From WHSW01 sp963705955 (GTDB lineage: Bacteria; Actinomycetota; Thermoleophilia; Solirubrobacterales; 70-9), in assembly GCA_963705955.1 (NCBI GenBank), contig CAVPLH010000006.1:1116001-1180000 (forward strand): DNA of 64,000 bases, read 5' to 3'. The notes under the pieces are model-generated. The model did no database searches and had not been told where the DNA came from. It saw nothing but the letters and a program-made list of their open reading frames with translations. Position numbers and translations under genes: made by a program. Positions 16,734 to 25,401 of this stretch are shown here, piece after piece (the first letter of the stretch is position 1; each line of letters opens with the position of its first letter).

Positions 16734-18770
16734 TCACTCGGCGCTCGGGAGCGCCCCCTCGCTGCCGACCATCTGATCCGCGCTCCTCCGGTCGGCGCCG
16801 GCGGTGCCCCGGCGCGAGCCGTCGCCGCCCGGCGCCGTGAGCAGGACCCGGCACTCGGCACGGCGGAGCACGTACTCGGTCACCGGCCCGATCTCCGCCG
16901 GCCGGCTCCCGCCCAGTCCGCCGAGCACGGCACCGCCGCGGATCTTGGTCGGCGGCTCGCCTCCCATGACGATCATCTCGACGCCGCGATCCCGGGCGGC
17001 CTGGACGATCCCCGCGCCGAGGCTGCGCGCCCTGACCACCGACGTGAGGACCTCGACGGTCTCGTATTCCTCCCCGACCTGCTGCGCGCGCTCGAGCGCC
17101 GCGTTCGCGATCGCGGCGCGGTCGGGAGGCGGCGGCGAGTCGAGCGGCACGGTGAGCGGCAGGTCGACGACGTAGATCACCTCGAGCTTCGGCGCGACCT
17201 CGCCGGGGAGGTCGGCGGCGTCGGCGAGACGGCCCGCGGTGCCGACGATGTCGTCGTCGAGCTTCGTCCCGAAAACGGGCACGAGGAGGTCGCTGTGCTC
17301 GACGTCGGTCTCCTCCTTGACCAGCGCCTCGGCCGGGACCTCGATCCGATGCGTCAGCGTCGTCCCCTCGACGCCCTTGCGGTAGATCACGTAGGCGACG
17401 AGCCCGAAGATCATCCATCCGGCGCCGACCCAGCGGGCGGTGTCGTGGTAGACGACGACGCTGACCCAGGCGAGCGCCGAGAGCGCTGCAGCGGCGAGCG
17501 CCGGCAGCGGCACGCGCGCACCGGCGATCGTGACGTCGAACGGGATCCGGAACGGACGCGGGCGGTCGGGTTCCGTGTAGCGCAGCCTGATCACCGAGAC
17601 GTGGGCGATCGTGAACGCGATCGTCGCTCCGAACGCGAACAGGCCGCCGAGCAGCGAGATGTCGACCGGCAACACGAGGCCGAACGCGAGCAGGGCGGCG
17701 ATCACGATCGCGACGTGGGGGGTCTGGTAGCGGCGCCCGAGGCGGCCGAGCGAGCTCGGGATCTGGCGGTTGGTCCCGAGCACGTAGACGTGGCGCGAGA
17801 GGCCGAGCATCGCCGTGTTCGCCGCCCAGACCAGGGCTACGGGCGCGATCACGACGACCGCGACCTCCATCGCCTGCGAGACCCAGGCGGGGTGCAGGTT
17901 CTGCACCACCCCGAGCACCGGGTTCTCGATGTAGGTGCTTCCGAGCGCCGTCTGCGGCCCATGCGGCGTCGGCTCCACCGGCACCGCCATCAGCGCGACG
18001 ACCGCGACACCGAAGTAGATCAACGGAACCAGCGTCGCCGCGCCGGCCAGCAACGTGCGCAGTTCGACCGCCCCGAACTGGAGGTCCGGCGCCAGGTTCG
18101 CGGCCGCCTCGATACCCGCGAAGGCGACCGTCGCGATCACTCCCGCGTAGATCACGTCGCGCAGCGTCGGGCTCGTGAACAGGTCGAGCTGATCGGTGAT
18201 CGCCCCGATGTCGAACACGGTCAGCGCGCCGATCACGACCACCGCGACCAGCAACAGCACCCCGGCCACCGCGATCGTGACCAGCAGTCGCTTGTGGGCC
18301 GCACCGGTGAACCCGACGATGCTGAGCGCGGAGACGAGCGCGATCACCAGCCCGCCGGTGATCACCTCGCCGCCGAAATCCGTGAAGCCGGACCAGATCG
18401 GCGTCAGGTAGTGCGGGACGGAGATCGCCGCGAGGGCGATCACGATCACGTAGTCGATCAGGATCGCCCAGCCGGCGATGAAGCTGACGAGCTCGTTCTT
18501 GAACGCCGCGCGGGCGAAGGTCGCCGAGCCGCCCCGCTCCGGCAACATCGCCTCCCCCTCGACGTAGGTCATCGAGTTGAGGACGAAGATCAGCCCGACG
18601 CCGAGGAAGATCAGCGGTGTCAGTCCGAGCCCGTGCTCGGCGACCAGCCCGAGCGAGAAATAGAGCGAGAACCCGACCGCCGAGTAGGAGACCGCGAACA
18701 GCAACGGCACGCCGAGCCAGCGGCGTGTGATCGGCGATCGCTCGCCCCCCGAGCGGAACGGATCGATCAA
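16734..18770 (-). CDS. APC-superfamily permease with C-terminal UspA-like domain
   Basis: A 678-residue protein: about 12 transmembrane helices (residues 20-460) of the amino acid-polyamine-cation fold, then a UspA-like cytoplasmic domain with VIYVVDLPL and IVMGGEPPT blocks. N-terminal AVSYSAVGFSLYFSLG and EGEAMLPERGGSATFARAAF match APC helices 1 and 2. APC proteins with a USP tail are usually annotated as amino-acid permeases; KimA (formerly YdaO), a K+/H+ symporter, has a similar plan. The adjacent RCK genes favour a cation, but the substrate is not determined. Its start overlaps the 66-residue protein's stop (ATGA). Confidence 0.82.
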   Translation of the reverse strand: MIDPFRSGGERSPITRRWLGVPLLFAVSYSAVGFSLYFSLGLVAEHGLGLTPLIFLGVGLIFVLNSMTYVEGEAMLPERGGSATFARAAFKNELVSFIAGWAILIDYVIVIALAAISVPHYLTPIWSGFTDFGGEVITGGLVIALVSALSIVGFTGAAHKRLLVTIAVAGVLLLVAVVVIGALTVFDIGAITDQLDLFTSPTLRDVIYAGVIATVAFAGIEAAANLAPDLQFGAVELRTLLAGAATLVPLIYFGVAVVALMAVPVEPTPHGPQTALGSTYIENPVLGVVQNLHPAWVSQAMEVAVVVIAPVALVWAANTAMLGLSRHVYVLGTNRQIPSSLGRLGRRYQTPHVAIVIAALLAFGLVLPVDISLLGGLFAFGATIAFTIAHVSVIRLRYTEPDRPRPFRIPFDVTIAGARVPLPALAAAALSALAWVSVVVYHDTARWVGAGWMIFGLVAYVIYRKGVEGTTLTHRIEVPAEALVKEETDVEHSDLLVPVFGTKLDDDIVGTAGRLADAADLPGEVAPKLEVIYVVDLPLTVPLDSPPPPDRAAIANAALERAQQVGEEYETVEVLTSVVRARSLGAGIVQAARDRGVEMIVMGGEPPTKIRGGAVLGGLGGSRPAEIGPVTEYVLRRAECRVLLTAPGGDGSRRGTAGADRRSADQMVGSEGALPSAE

Positions 18771-18967
18771 TCCCGCGACCTGAGCGACAGGTATAGGCGA
18801 CCGATGCCGAGCGCCGTGAAGATCAGCCCGATCCAGAGCCCGCTCGAGGCGAGGTTGCCTCCATGCGAGAGGGTGAGCGCGATGATCGTCACGCCGAAGC
18901 CGATGATGATCACCGCGAACAGCCGCGTGACGCCCCGGTAGACCTCGTCGGGCGGCGGCGCGCTCAC
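18767..18967 (-). CDS. Small two-helix membrane protein between the permeases
   Basis: A 66-residue protein with two hydrophobic helices (about residues 16-33 and 42-60) and a basic end (RSRD). It overlaps both neighbours by 4 bp (ATGA on each side), so it is translated in step with the two APC permeases and may be a small accessory or stabilising subunit. No family recognised. Confidence 0.72.
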   Translation of the reverse strand: MSAPPPDEVYRGVTRLFAVIIIGFGVTIIALTLSHGGNLASSGLWIGLIFTALGIGRLYLSLRSRD

Positions 18968-20898
18968 GATGCCGCCACCGCGAGGTCGCCGGCGCGGGCG
19001 GGTTCGGCCTGCTCGCGCGGATCCGCCTCGACGATCACCCTGCAGGGGCGCTTGGCGAGCACGGTCTGCAGGGTCTTGCCGTAGAGCGGTGCTCCGTCGC
19101 GGTAGCGCAGGTTCATCACGATCGCGGCGGCGTCGAGCGCCCGCGCCTCGTCGACGATCGCCTGTCCGGCGGCCCCCTTGCGGACCCGCTCGATCCTGCC
19201 GGAGACGCGCTGACCGCAGATCAGCTTCGCGCGCTCGATCTTGGTTTCGGCGGCGCTCTCACGGTCCTCGATCTCGGCGTCCAGGGGCAGGTTCGAGGGC
19301 ACCTCGACCAGGGCGAGGACGTGGATCGCGCGGCGCCGGCGGGTCGCGAGGGCGCGCGCGACCGCGACGGTCTCCTCCGAGAACGGGACGTCCTCGTCGA
19401 ACGCGATCAGCACGCTTCGGTACTCGACCTCCTCGACTCCGAGCGGGGTCAGCGACTCGACCTTGACGGTCTCGCGAAGCGGCAGGCGTTTGTAGCGACG
19501 ATAGGCGACGTAGAGGAGCGTGCCGACGACCATCCAGCCGCCGCCGACGGCGAGCACGACCGGGTCGAGGACCATCGCGACGACGAAGGCGCCCAGCGTT
19601 CCGAGCCCGCCGAAGACCGCGGTGAGCGGGATGTCGAGACCGCGGATCCGGACGCTGCCCATCGGGTGCCACGGGGGGTCGCCGTCGGGCCCGTCCGGCC
19701 GCCCGGCGAGCGGTCGCAGCTTCCGCAGCCGGATCACCGAGGCGTGGGCGACGGTGAACGACAGGGTGGCCCCGAAGGCGTAGATCGTGCCGAGGAACGC
19801 GGTCTTGCCGGGGGCCATGACGAGCGCGGCGACGACCGAGAAGACGATGATCGCGACGTAGGGCGTCTTGAAGCGCGGGTGGACCTGTCGCAGCAGCTCC
19901 GGGAGCTGGCGGTGCTGGCCCATCGAGAACGAGAGCCGCGAGAGCCCGATCAGCGCCGCGTTCGTGGCGATCAACAGGATCACCGCGGCGAGCACGCCGA
20001 CGTAGACCCGCAGGACGTCGGTAACCCCTCCCGCGAGCCCGAGGTTCTCGACGATTCCGAGCACCGGGTCGTCGGCGTAGGTGGTGCCGAGCGTGGTCGT
20101 GAAATGGCCGGCCGCGTTCTCGGTGACCGGCATCGCCGAGAGCGCGATCGCCGGCAGGAAGGAGTAGATCCCGACCACGGCGAACACCACCAGCGCGGTC
20201 CCCCGCGGAATCGTGATGTTCGGGGACTTCGCCTCCTCCGACATGTTCGAGATCGTCTCGATGCCCGTGTAGGCGACCATTCCGACCGCGATCCCGAGCA
20301 GGAAGTCACCCCACGACGGGACGGTGCCGAAGTCGACCTGGGAGACGAGCAGATCGGGGTTGAAGACGAGCGCCAGGCCGATGCAGACGAGCACCACCTG
20401 CGTCGCCAGGTCGGCGATCGCGAGCACCAGGTTGAGCCGCGCCGACTCCTCGGTGCCCTTGATGTTGAGCACCGCCAGGAAGGCGAGCAGGCCGATCCCG
20501 AACAGGACGTCGGCGGGACCGTGACCGAGCGGCTCCCAGAAGACCGCCAGGTAGTGCGGGACGAAGAAGGCCGAGATCGCCGCGGTGACGATGTAGGTGA
20601 GCATCTGCGCCCAGCCGGCGAGGAACGAGGCGAGCTCGTTGAATGCGTGGCGGGCGAAGCTCGACGACCCGCCCGCCTCGGGGTAGAGCACCGTCGCCTC
20701 GACATAGGTCGCCGCGGTGAACGCGAAGATGATCCCGGCGATGATGAACGTCACCGGTGTGAGGCCGAGGGCGTAGAGCGCGACCAGTCCGAGCGCGTAG
20801 TAGATCGACGAGCCGACGTTGCCGTAGGCGGCGGCGAACAGGGCCCCGGATCCGTGCACGCGGCGCAGCGCCGCTTCGCGTGGGTGCCGCTCGGCCAT
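18964..20898 (-). CDS. APC-superfamily permease with C-terminal UspA-like domain (second copy)
   Basis: A 644-residue paralogue of the 16734-18770 permease with the same order: about 12 transmembrane helices (ALFAAAYGNVGSSIYYALG at the start, VEATVLYPEAGGSSSFARHA at helix 2) and a UspA-like tail (YRSVLIAFDEDVPFSEE, AIVMNLRYRDGAPLYGKT). It is the first gene of the minus-strand run. No riboswitch was seen upstream; the 47-bp gap to the hydroxyacid oxidase stop holds only heptamer repeats. Substrate: amino acid or monovalent cation; the RCK genes downstream argue for the latter. Confidence 0.82.
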   Translation of the reverse strand: MAERHPREAALRRVHGSGALFAAAYGNVGSSIYYALGLVALYALGLTPVTFIIAGIIFAFTAATYVEATVLYPEAGGSSSFARHAFNELASFLAGWAQMLTYIVTAAISAFFVPHYLAVFWEPLGHGPADVLFGIGLLAFLAVLNIKGTEESARLNLVLAIADLATQVVLVCIGLALVFNPDLLVSQVDFGTVPSWGDFLLGIAVGMVAYTGIETISNMSEEAKSPNITIPRGTALVVFAVVGIYSFLPAIALSAMPVTENAAGHFTTTLGTTYADDPVLGIVENLGLAGGVTDVLRVYVGVLAAVILLIATNAALIGLSRLSFSMGQHRQLPELLRQVHPRFKTPYVAIIVFSVVAALVMAPGKTAFLGTIYAFGATLSFTVAHASVIRLRKLRPLAGRPDGPDGDPPWHPMGSVRIRGLDIPLTAVFGGLGTLGAFVVAMVLDPVVLAVGGGWMVVGTLLYVAYRRYKRLPLRETVKVESLTPLGVEEVEYRSVLIAFDEDVPFSEETVAVARALATRRRRAIHVLALVEVPSNLPLDAEIEDRESAAETKIERAKLICGQRVSGRIERVRKGAAGQAIVDEARALDAAAIVMNLRYRDGAPLYGKTLQTVLAKRPCRVIVEADPREQAEPARAGDLAVAAS

Positions 20899-20907
20899 CG
20901 GTCAGGC

Positions 20908-20935
20908 GCTCGTCGCTGGTCGCTGGTCGCTGGTC
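20908..20935. repeat. Four direct heptamers (GCTCGTC then three GCTGGTC)
   Basis: Head-to-tail heptanucleotides fill the short gap upstream of the permease gene. They resemble the GCTGGCA heptads downstream of panB, suggesting a shared intergenic repeat family. Confidence 0.75.
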
Positions 20936-20945
20936 ATACGGCCGA

Positions 20946-22031
20946 CTATACGACCGTGCCGGGACCGCTCTGGACGTGCCCGGGGCCGAGGTCGGCGACG
21001 GTCGGACAGCCGGTCAGGACGAGGGCGAGCTCGATCTCGGTGCGGAGGATCTCGAGCACCCTGCGGGCTCCGGGCTCGCCCCCGACGGCGAGGCCCCAGA
21101 GCGGCGCGCGGCCGGCGAGCACGGCGTCGGCGCCGAGCGCCAGCGCGGTGACGACGTCGGTCCCGCGGCGGATGCCGCCGTCCATCAGCACCGCGCAGCG
21201 GCCGTCGACCGCATCGACCGTCTCGGGGAGGATGTCGAGCGACGCAGCGACGCCGTCGAGCTGGCGGCCTCCGTGGTTGGAGACGACGATCCCGGCGGCG
21301 CCATGCTCGACCGCGAGCCGCGCGTCCTCGCCGGTCTGTATGCCCTTGAGCACGATCGGCAGGCTGCATTCGGAGGCGAGCGCGGCGAGGTCCTCCCAAG
21401 CGAGCGTCGCGTCGACGAGCTCGAAGACCTCCTCCATCGTGATCGCCCGATCCGATCCGATCGCGGCGGCGACGGCGGGGGCCGTGACTCCCGCGGGGAC
21501 GGAGAAACCCGTTCGCAGGTCACGCTCGCGCCGTCCGGCGCGCGGCGCGTCGACGGTCAGCGCGATCGCGTCGAAACCGCAGTCGACCGCCTCGTCGATC
21601 AGCGCTCTCGTGATCGCGCGGTCGCTGAAGCAGTAGAGCTGAAGCCATCGTGGAGCGGCCGGCGCCCGTTCGCAGATCTCCGTCGGGCGCGACGTGGCGA
21701 TCGTCGACAGGCACATGATCGTTCCCGCCGCGGCCGCGGCGCGGGCCATCGCCACCTCGCCGTCCGGATCGACGAGGCGCTGGAAGGCGACCGGAGCGAC
21801 CAGCAACGGCATCGAGACCTCGGCGCCGAGCACCGTGGCGCGGGTGCTGACCTCGCTGACGTCGACCAGGGTCCGCGGACGCAGCCGGCGGCGGGTGAAG
21901 GCAGCGAGGTTGTCGCGCAGCGTCCGCTCGTCCCCCGCCCCGCCGGCGAAGTAGCCATGCACTCCGGGATCGAGCCGCTCCGCCGCGAGACGCTCGTAGT
22001 CCGCGACGTTGACCGGCTCGGGCGCAGGCAC
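20946..22031 (-). CDS. FMN-dependent alpha-hydroxyacid oxidase/dehydrogenase
   Basis: A 361-residue TIM-barrel flavoprotein. YFAGGAGDERTLRDN and LLVAPVAFQRLV are typical N-terminal blocks; WLQLYCF carries FMN-site residues; VLKGIQTGEDA supplies the FMN-binding Lys; SNHGGRQLDG contains the catalytic His. The class oxidises L-2-hydroxyacids (lactate, glycolate, mandelate) to 2-keto acids. Start is GTG 22031. It is immediately upstream of the permease run on the same strand but probably has its own promoter. Substrate preference cannot be set from these motifs. Confidence 0.9.
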   Translation of the reverse strand: MPAPEPVNVADYERLAAERLDPGVHGYFAGGAGDERTLRDNLAAFTRRRLRPRTLVDVSEVSTRATVLGAEVSMPLLVAPVAFQRLVDPDGEVAMARAAAAAGTIMCLSTIATSRPTEICERAPAAPRWLQLYCFSDRAITRALIDEAVDCGFDAIALTVDAPRAGRRERDLRTGFSVPAGVTAPAVAAAIGSDRAITMEEVFELVDATLAWEDLAALASECSLPIVLKGIQTGEDARLAVEHGAAGIVVSNHGGRQLDGVAASLDILPETVDAVDGRCAVLMDGGIRRGTDVVTALALGADAVLAGRAPLWGLAVGGEPGARRVLEILRTEIELALVLTGCPTVADLGPGHVQSGPGTVV

Positions 22032-22116
22032 GGCGCGACTATACGCAGGATGCAGCCGCGGGAGTCAGGGCGCGTCCGGGCCCGGAGCGTCGTAGGGTCC
22101 TCGGTAGCCTGGTCCG

Positions 22117-22494
22117 ATGAGCGAGCTGATCCACACCTGTTACCGCGTCCTCGACCTCGAGCGCTCGGTCGACTTCTACGAGCGCCTCGGCTTCGAGGAG
22201 ATGCACCAGACGCAGATCGGCGACGAGGCGACCAACTGCTACATGGGCCTCCCCGGGGACGGCGCGCGGCTCGAGCTGACCCTCAACCACGGCCGCACCG
22301 AGCCGTACGAGATCGGGACCGGCTACGGGCACGTCGCGATCACTACCGACGATCTCGACGGCACCCTCGAGCGCCTCGCCGAGCACGGAATCGAGCCCGA
22401 GAGGCCGCCCTACCGGGTGCACGAGGGCGGTTCGCGGATCTGCTTCGTCCGCGATCCCGACGGCTACAGAATCGAACTGCTCGAGAAAGCTTGA
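22117..22494 (+). CDS. gloA: Lactoylglutathione lyase-like protein (glyoxalase I, VOC family)
   Basis: A 125-residue VOC-fold protein with two beta-alpha-beta-beta-beta modules. CYRVLDLERSVDFYERLGF and YGHVAITTDDLD are the two module starts, ARLELTLNH and GYRIELLEK end the sheets; His and Glu residues in these places match the metal ligands of glyoxalase I, which converts the methylglyoxal-thiol adduct to lactoyl-thiol. Actinobacteria often lack glutathione, so the thiol may be mycothiol or another. It stands alone and is divergent from the hydroxyacid oxidase. Confidence 0.88.
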   Translation: MSELIHTCYRVLDLERSVDFYERLGFEEMHQTQIGDEATNCYMGLPGDGARLELTLNHGRTEPYEIGTGYGHVAITTDDLDGTLERLAEHGIEPERPPYRVHEGGSRICFVRDPDGYRIELLEKA

Positions 22495-22588
22495 GGTCTC
22501 GCGAGTCGGCTGGGCCCACGGCTACGCCGCCTCGTAGTCGCGCACGCAGGTCCCGGCGAAGAGTCGATCAGCATCGAGGGCCGCGGGC

Positions 22589-22723
22589 TCAGTAGCGGGC
22601 CCACCAGCCGGCGCCCACGAACGCTGCCAGCGACCAGCGGCCGCACTTCGGGCAGCGCCGGAAACGCTGCAGCACCGCGCCACAGTGCCGGCAGGCGGGC
22701 TTCGGCTGCACGATCGCCCTCAC
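22589..22723 (-). CDS. 44-residue zinc-ribbon protein
   Basis: GTG 22723 begins VRAIVQPKPACRHCGAVLQR; CRHCG and CPKCG form a CxxC-x9-CxxC zinc ribbon, followed by a Trp-rich hydrophobic tail (LAAFVGAGWWARY). Codon use is like its neighbours and nothing else occupies the stretch. Tail hydrophobicity suggests membrane association. Function unknown. Confidence 0.65.
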   Translation of the reverse strand: MRAIVQPKPACRHCGAVLQRFRRCPKCGRWSLAAFVGAGWWARY

Positions 22724-22786
22724 GCCGCCGAGTCTAGGCCCCCGCCGGGCTTCGGCGCCGCGATTGCTGCCGAGCGAGCCGCCGCC

Positions 22787-24863
22787 CTAGAAATGGACGA
22801 TCGGGATGATCAGGATCGCGACGATGTTCGCGACCTTGATCATCGGGTTGATCGCCGGACCGGCGGTGTCCTTGTAGGGGTCGCCGACCGTGTCGCCGGT
22901 GACCGAGGCGGCGTGCGCCTCGGAGCCCTTGCCGCCGAAGGCGCCGTCCTCGATCAGCTTCTTCGCGTTGTCCCAGGCACCGCCGCCGGCGGTCATCGAC
23001 AGGGCGACGAAGAGCCCGACGACGATCACCCCGATCAGCAGACCGCCGAGCGCCTTGACGCTGATCAGGCCGACGATCACGGGGACGACGATCGGGATCA
23101 GCGACGGCAGGATCATCTCCCGCTGCGCAGCGGCGGTGACGATCGCGACCGTCTGCGCGTAGTCGGGTTTCTCGGTTCCCTCCATGATCCCCGGGTGCTC
23201 GCGGAATTGCTTGCGGACCTGCTCGACGACCTGGCCGCCTGCGCGACCTACCGCCTCGATCGCGAATGCCGCGAATAAGTAGACCATCATCCCCCCGATC
23301 AGGAGCCCGATCAGGACGGCCGGATCGGAGATCAAGAAGGTCAGGTCGCCGGCGTCGGGCTCGGCCGCGAGCTCGATCTCGAAGGCGTTGAAGAGGACCA
23401 GCGCGGCGAGCGCGGCCGAGCCGATCGCGTAGCCCTTCGTGACCGCCTTGGTCGTGTTGCCGACCGCGTCGAGCGGGTCGGTGACGTTGCGGACTTCCTC
23501 GGGCAGTTCCGCCATCTCGGCGATCCCGCCGGCGTTGTCGGTGATCGGGCCGAACGCGTCGAGGGCGACGATCAGCCCACAGAGCGAGAGCTGTGCCATC
23601 ACGGCGATCCCGATCCCGTAGATCCCGGCGAGCTGGTTCGCGACGAGGATCGCGGCGGCGATCAGCAGCGCCGGCGCGACCGCGGACTGAAAGCCCTGGG
23701 CGAGGCCCTGGATGATGTTCGTCGCGTGGCCGGTCTGCGACGCCTGGCTGATCGTCTTGACCGGCCGGAAACGGGTCGAGGTGTAGTAGTCGGTGATCAC
23801 GAACAGCCCGCCGGTGACGACGAGCCCGATCAGCGCGCAGAGCCAGAGCTCCGCGACCGAGGTGTCGAACAGCGGGCTGCCGGTGTCGCCGACGCCAAGC
23901 GAGAGCGGATCGCTCATCAGCCACGAGGTGATCGGGTAGAAGAGCGCCGCGGAGATCACCGCTGAGATGATCAGGCCGCGATAGAGCGCCCCCTCGACCT
24001 TGTCCGTGGTCGTCCGCACGGCGAGCGCGCCGACGATCGAGGCGAGGATCGCCACCCCTCCGATGACGAGCGGAAAGAGCGCCGCCTCGCGCGCGAAGTC
24101 GGGGAACGTGAGGACGCCGAGCAGCATCACCGCGACCGAGGTCACGGCGTAGGTCTCGAACAGGTCGGCCGCCATCCCGGCGCAGTCGCCGACGTTGTCG
24201 CCGACGTTGTCGGCGATCACCGCCGGGTTGCGGGGATCGTCCTCGGGGATCCCGGCCTCGACCTTGCCGACCAGGTCGGCGCCGACGTCGGCGGCCTTCG
24301 TGAAGATCCCGCCGCCGAGCCGGGCGAAGACGGAGATCAGCGAGCCACCGAAGCCGAGCCCGATCAGCGCGTCGACTGCCTCCTTGTCGGTCTTGTCGGC
24401 GAGCACGAGGATCCCGAAGTAGCCGGCGACCCCGAGCAGCGCCATCCCGACGACCAACAGGCCGGTGACCGAGCCGCCCTTGAAGGCGACGTCGAGCGCC
24501 GGCGGGCACGCCGCCGCGCGCGGCCTCGGCGACGCGGGCGTTGGCGCGGACCGAGAGGTTCATGCCGATGAATCCCGCCGCGCCCGAGAGCACGCCGCCG
24601 ATCACGAAGCCGATCCCGGTGCTGACGTCCTGGAGGATCGTGATCAGGATCGCGAGCGGGACCGCGACCACGGCGATGATCAGGTACTGGCGGTTGAGGT
24701 AGGCCTTGGCGCCCTCCTGAACGGCGCCGGAGATCTCCTGCATCCGCTCGTTTCCGGCCGGGCGGCGGAGCAGCCGCTGAGTGACGAGCGCGCCGTAGAG
24801 CACGGCGGCGCCGGCGCAGACGAGCGCGATCAAGACTCCGTAGTCGGTCAGGAAATCGGTCAA
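22787..24863 (-). CDS. hppA: Membrane-bound H+-translocating pyrophosphatase (frameshifted)
   Basis: A multi-helix membrane protein of about 691 residues that couples PPi hydrolysis to proton pumping. Substrate-site motifs DVGADLVGKVEAGIPEDDPR and NVGDNVGDCAGMAADLFE are intact. GNTTKAVTKGYAIGSA has Lys at the position that separates K+-independent (Lys) from K+-dependent (Ala) enzymes, so it should be K+-independent. One extra base at about 24500-24505 breaks the frame after AEAARGGVP; removing it restores PAALDVAFKGGSVTGLLVVGM. As written, the protein is truncated in the N-terminal fifth, but the rest is perfect, so a sequencing indel is likely. Confidence 0.93.
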
Positions 24864-24898
24864 GTGAGGTCCTCCGTCAGGGGTCTAATCAGTCAGAA

Positions 24899-24921
24899 GC
24901 GGCCGGGAACGTTCCGGCCGC
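24899..24921. terminator. Hairpin between the DUF1844-like gene and hppA
   Basis: GCGGCCGG-GAACGTT-CCGGCCGC forms an 8-bp GC stem in the 90-bp gap, downstream of one minus-strand gene and upstream of hppA. No U tract follows. Confidence 0.5.
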
Positions 24922-24953
24922 GAGGCGCGCGGAGTGTAACGCGGTGACCGGCT

Positions 24954-25391
24954 TTATGAGGCGCCGGGCGGGGTCCAGAGACCGCCTGGCCGCTCCACAC
25001 GCGGCTCCTCGGGCGCGCCGGACGGGGCCGGCTGGTCGCCGCCCCCGGCACCCGGGGACCCTTCGCCGCCCTGCGCCTCGCGCGCGTAGAGCATCTGGAC
25101 CTGGGAGAGCGCCTCGCGGACCTGCTCTCGCGGGCCGGGCTCGATCAGGTCGATCACCGCCCGGACCGCGTCGATCCCCACCTTGCCCTGCTCGAGGTCG
25201 CGCTCGTCGGGCTTCGAGATCCGTCGCGCCGCGAGATTGAGGATGCTGACGACGCTCTCGAGCAGCAGGTCCTGGACCCGGATCTGACGCAGCTGCTCCT
25301 CGAGCCGCTGCTGCATCTCCTCCTGGCTCGGCGGTTCGCCGGCGCCGGGCGTCGCGGGCTCGAACGGTTGCTGTCCGCCGCCGGACTCCAT
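24954..25391 (-). CDS. DUF1844-like small helical protein
   Basis: A 145-residue protein from ATG 25391 with a Gly/Pro-rich N-terminus, a central helical region (QVRVQDLL-type: RQIRVQDLLLESVVSILNLA, then EQGKVGIDAVRAVIDLI and REALSQVQMLYARE) and a Gly/Pro tail. The helical part resembles the DUF1844 family, found next to translation or energy genes and of unknown function. It lies 10 bp after the carboxylate-amine ligase and is probably the last gene of the rex operon. Confidence 0.7.
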   Translation of the reverse strand: MESGGGQQPFEPATPGAGEPPSQEEMQQRLEEQLRQIRVQDLLLESVVSILNLAARRISKPDERDLEQGKVGIDAVRAVIDLIEPGPREQVREALSQVQMLYAREAQGGEGSPGAGGGDQPAPSGAPEEPRVERPGGLWTPPGAS

Positions 25392-25401
25392 CGCACCGAA
25401 T

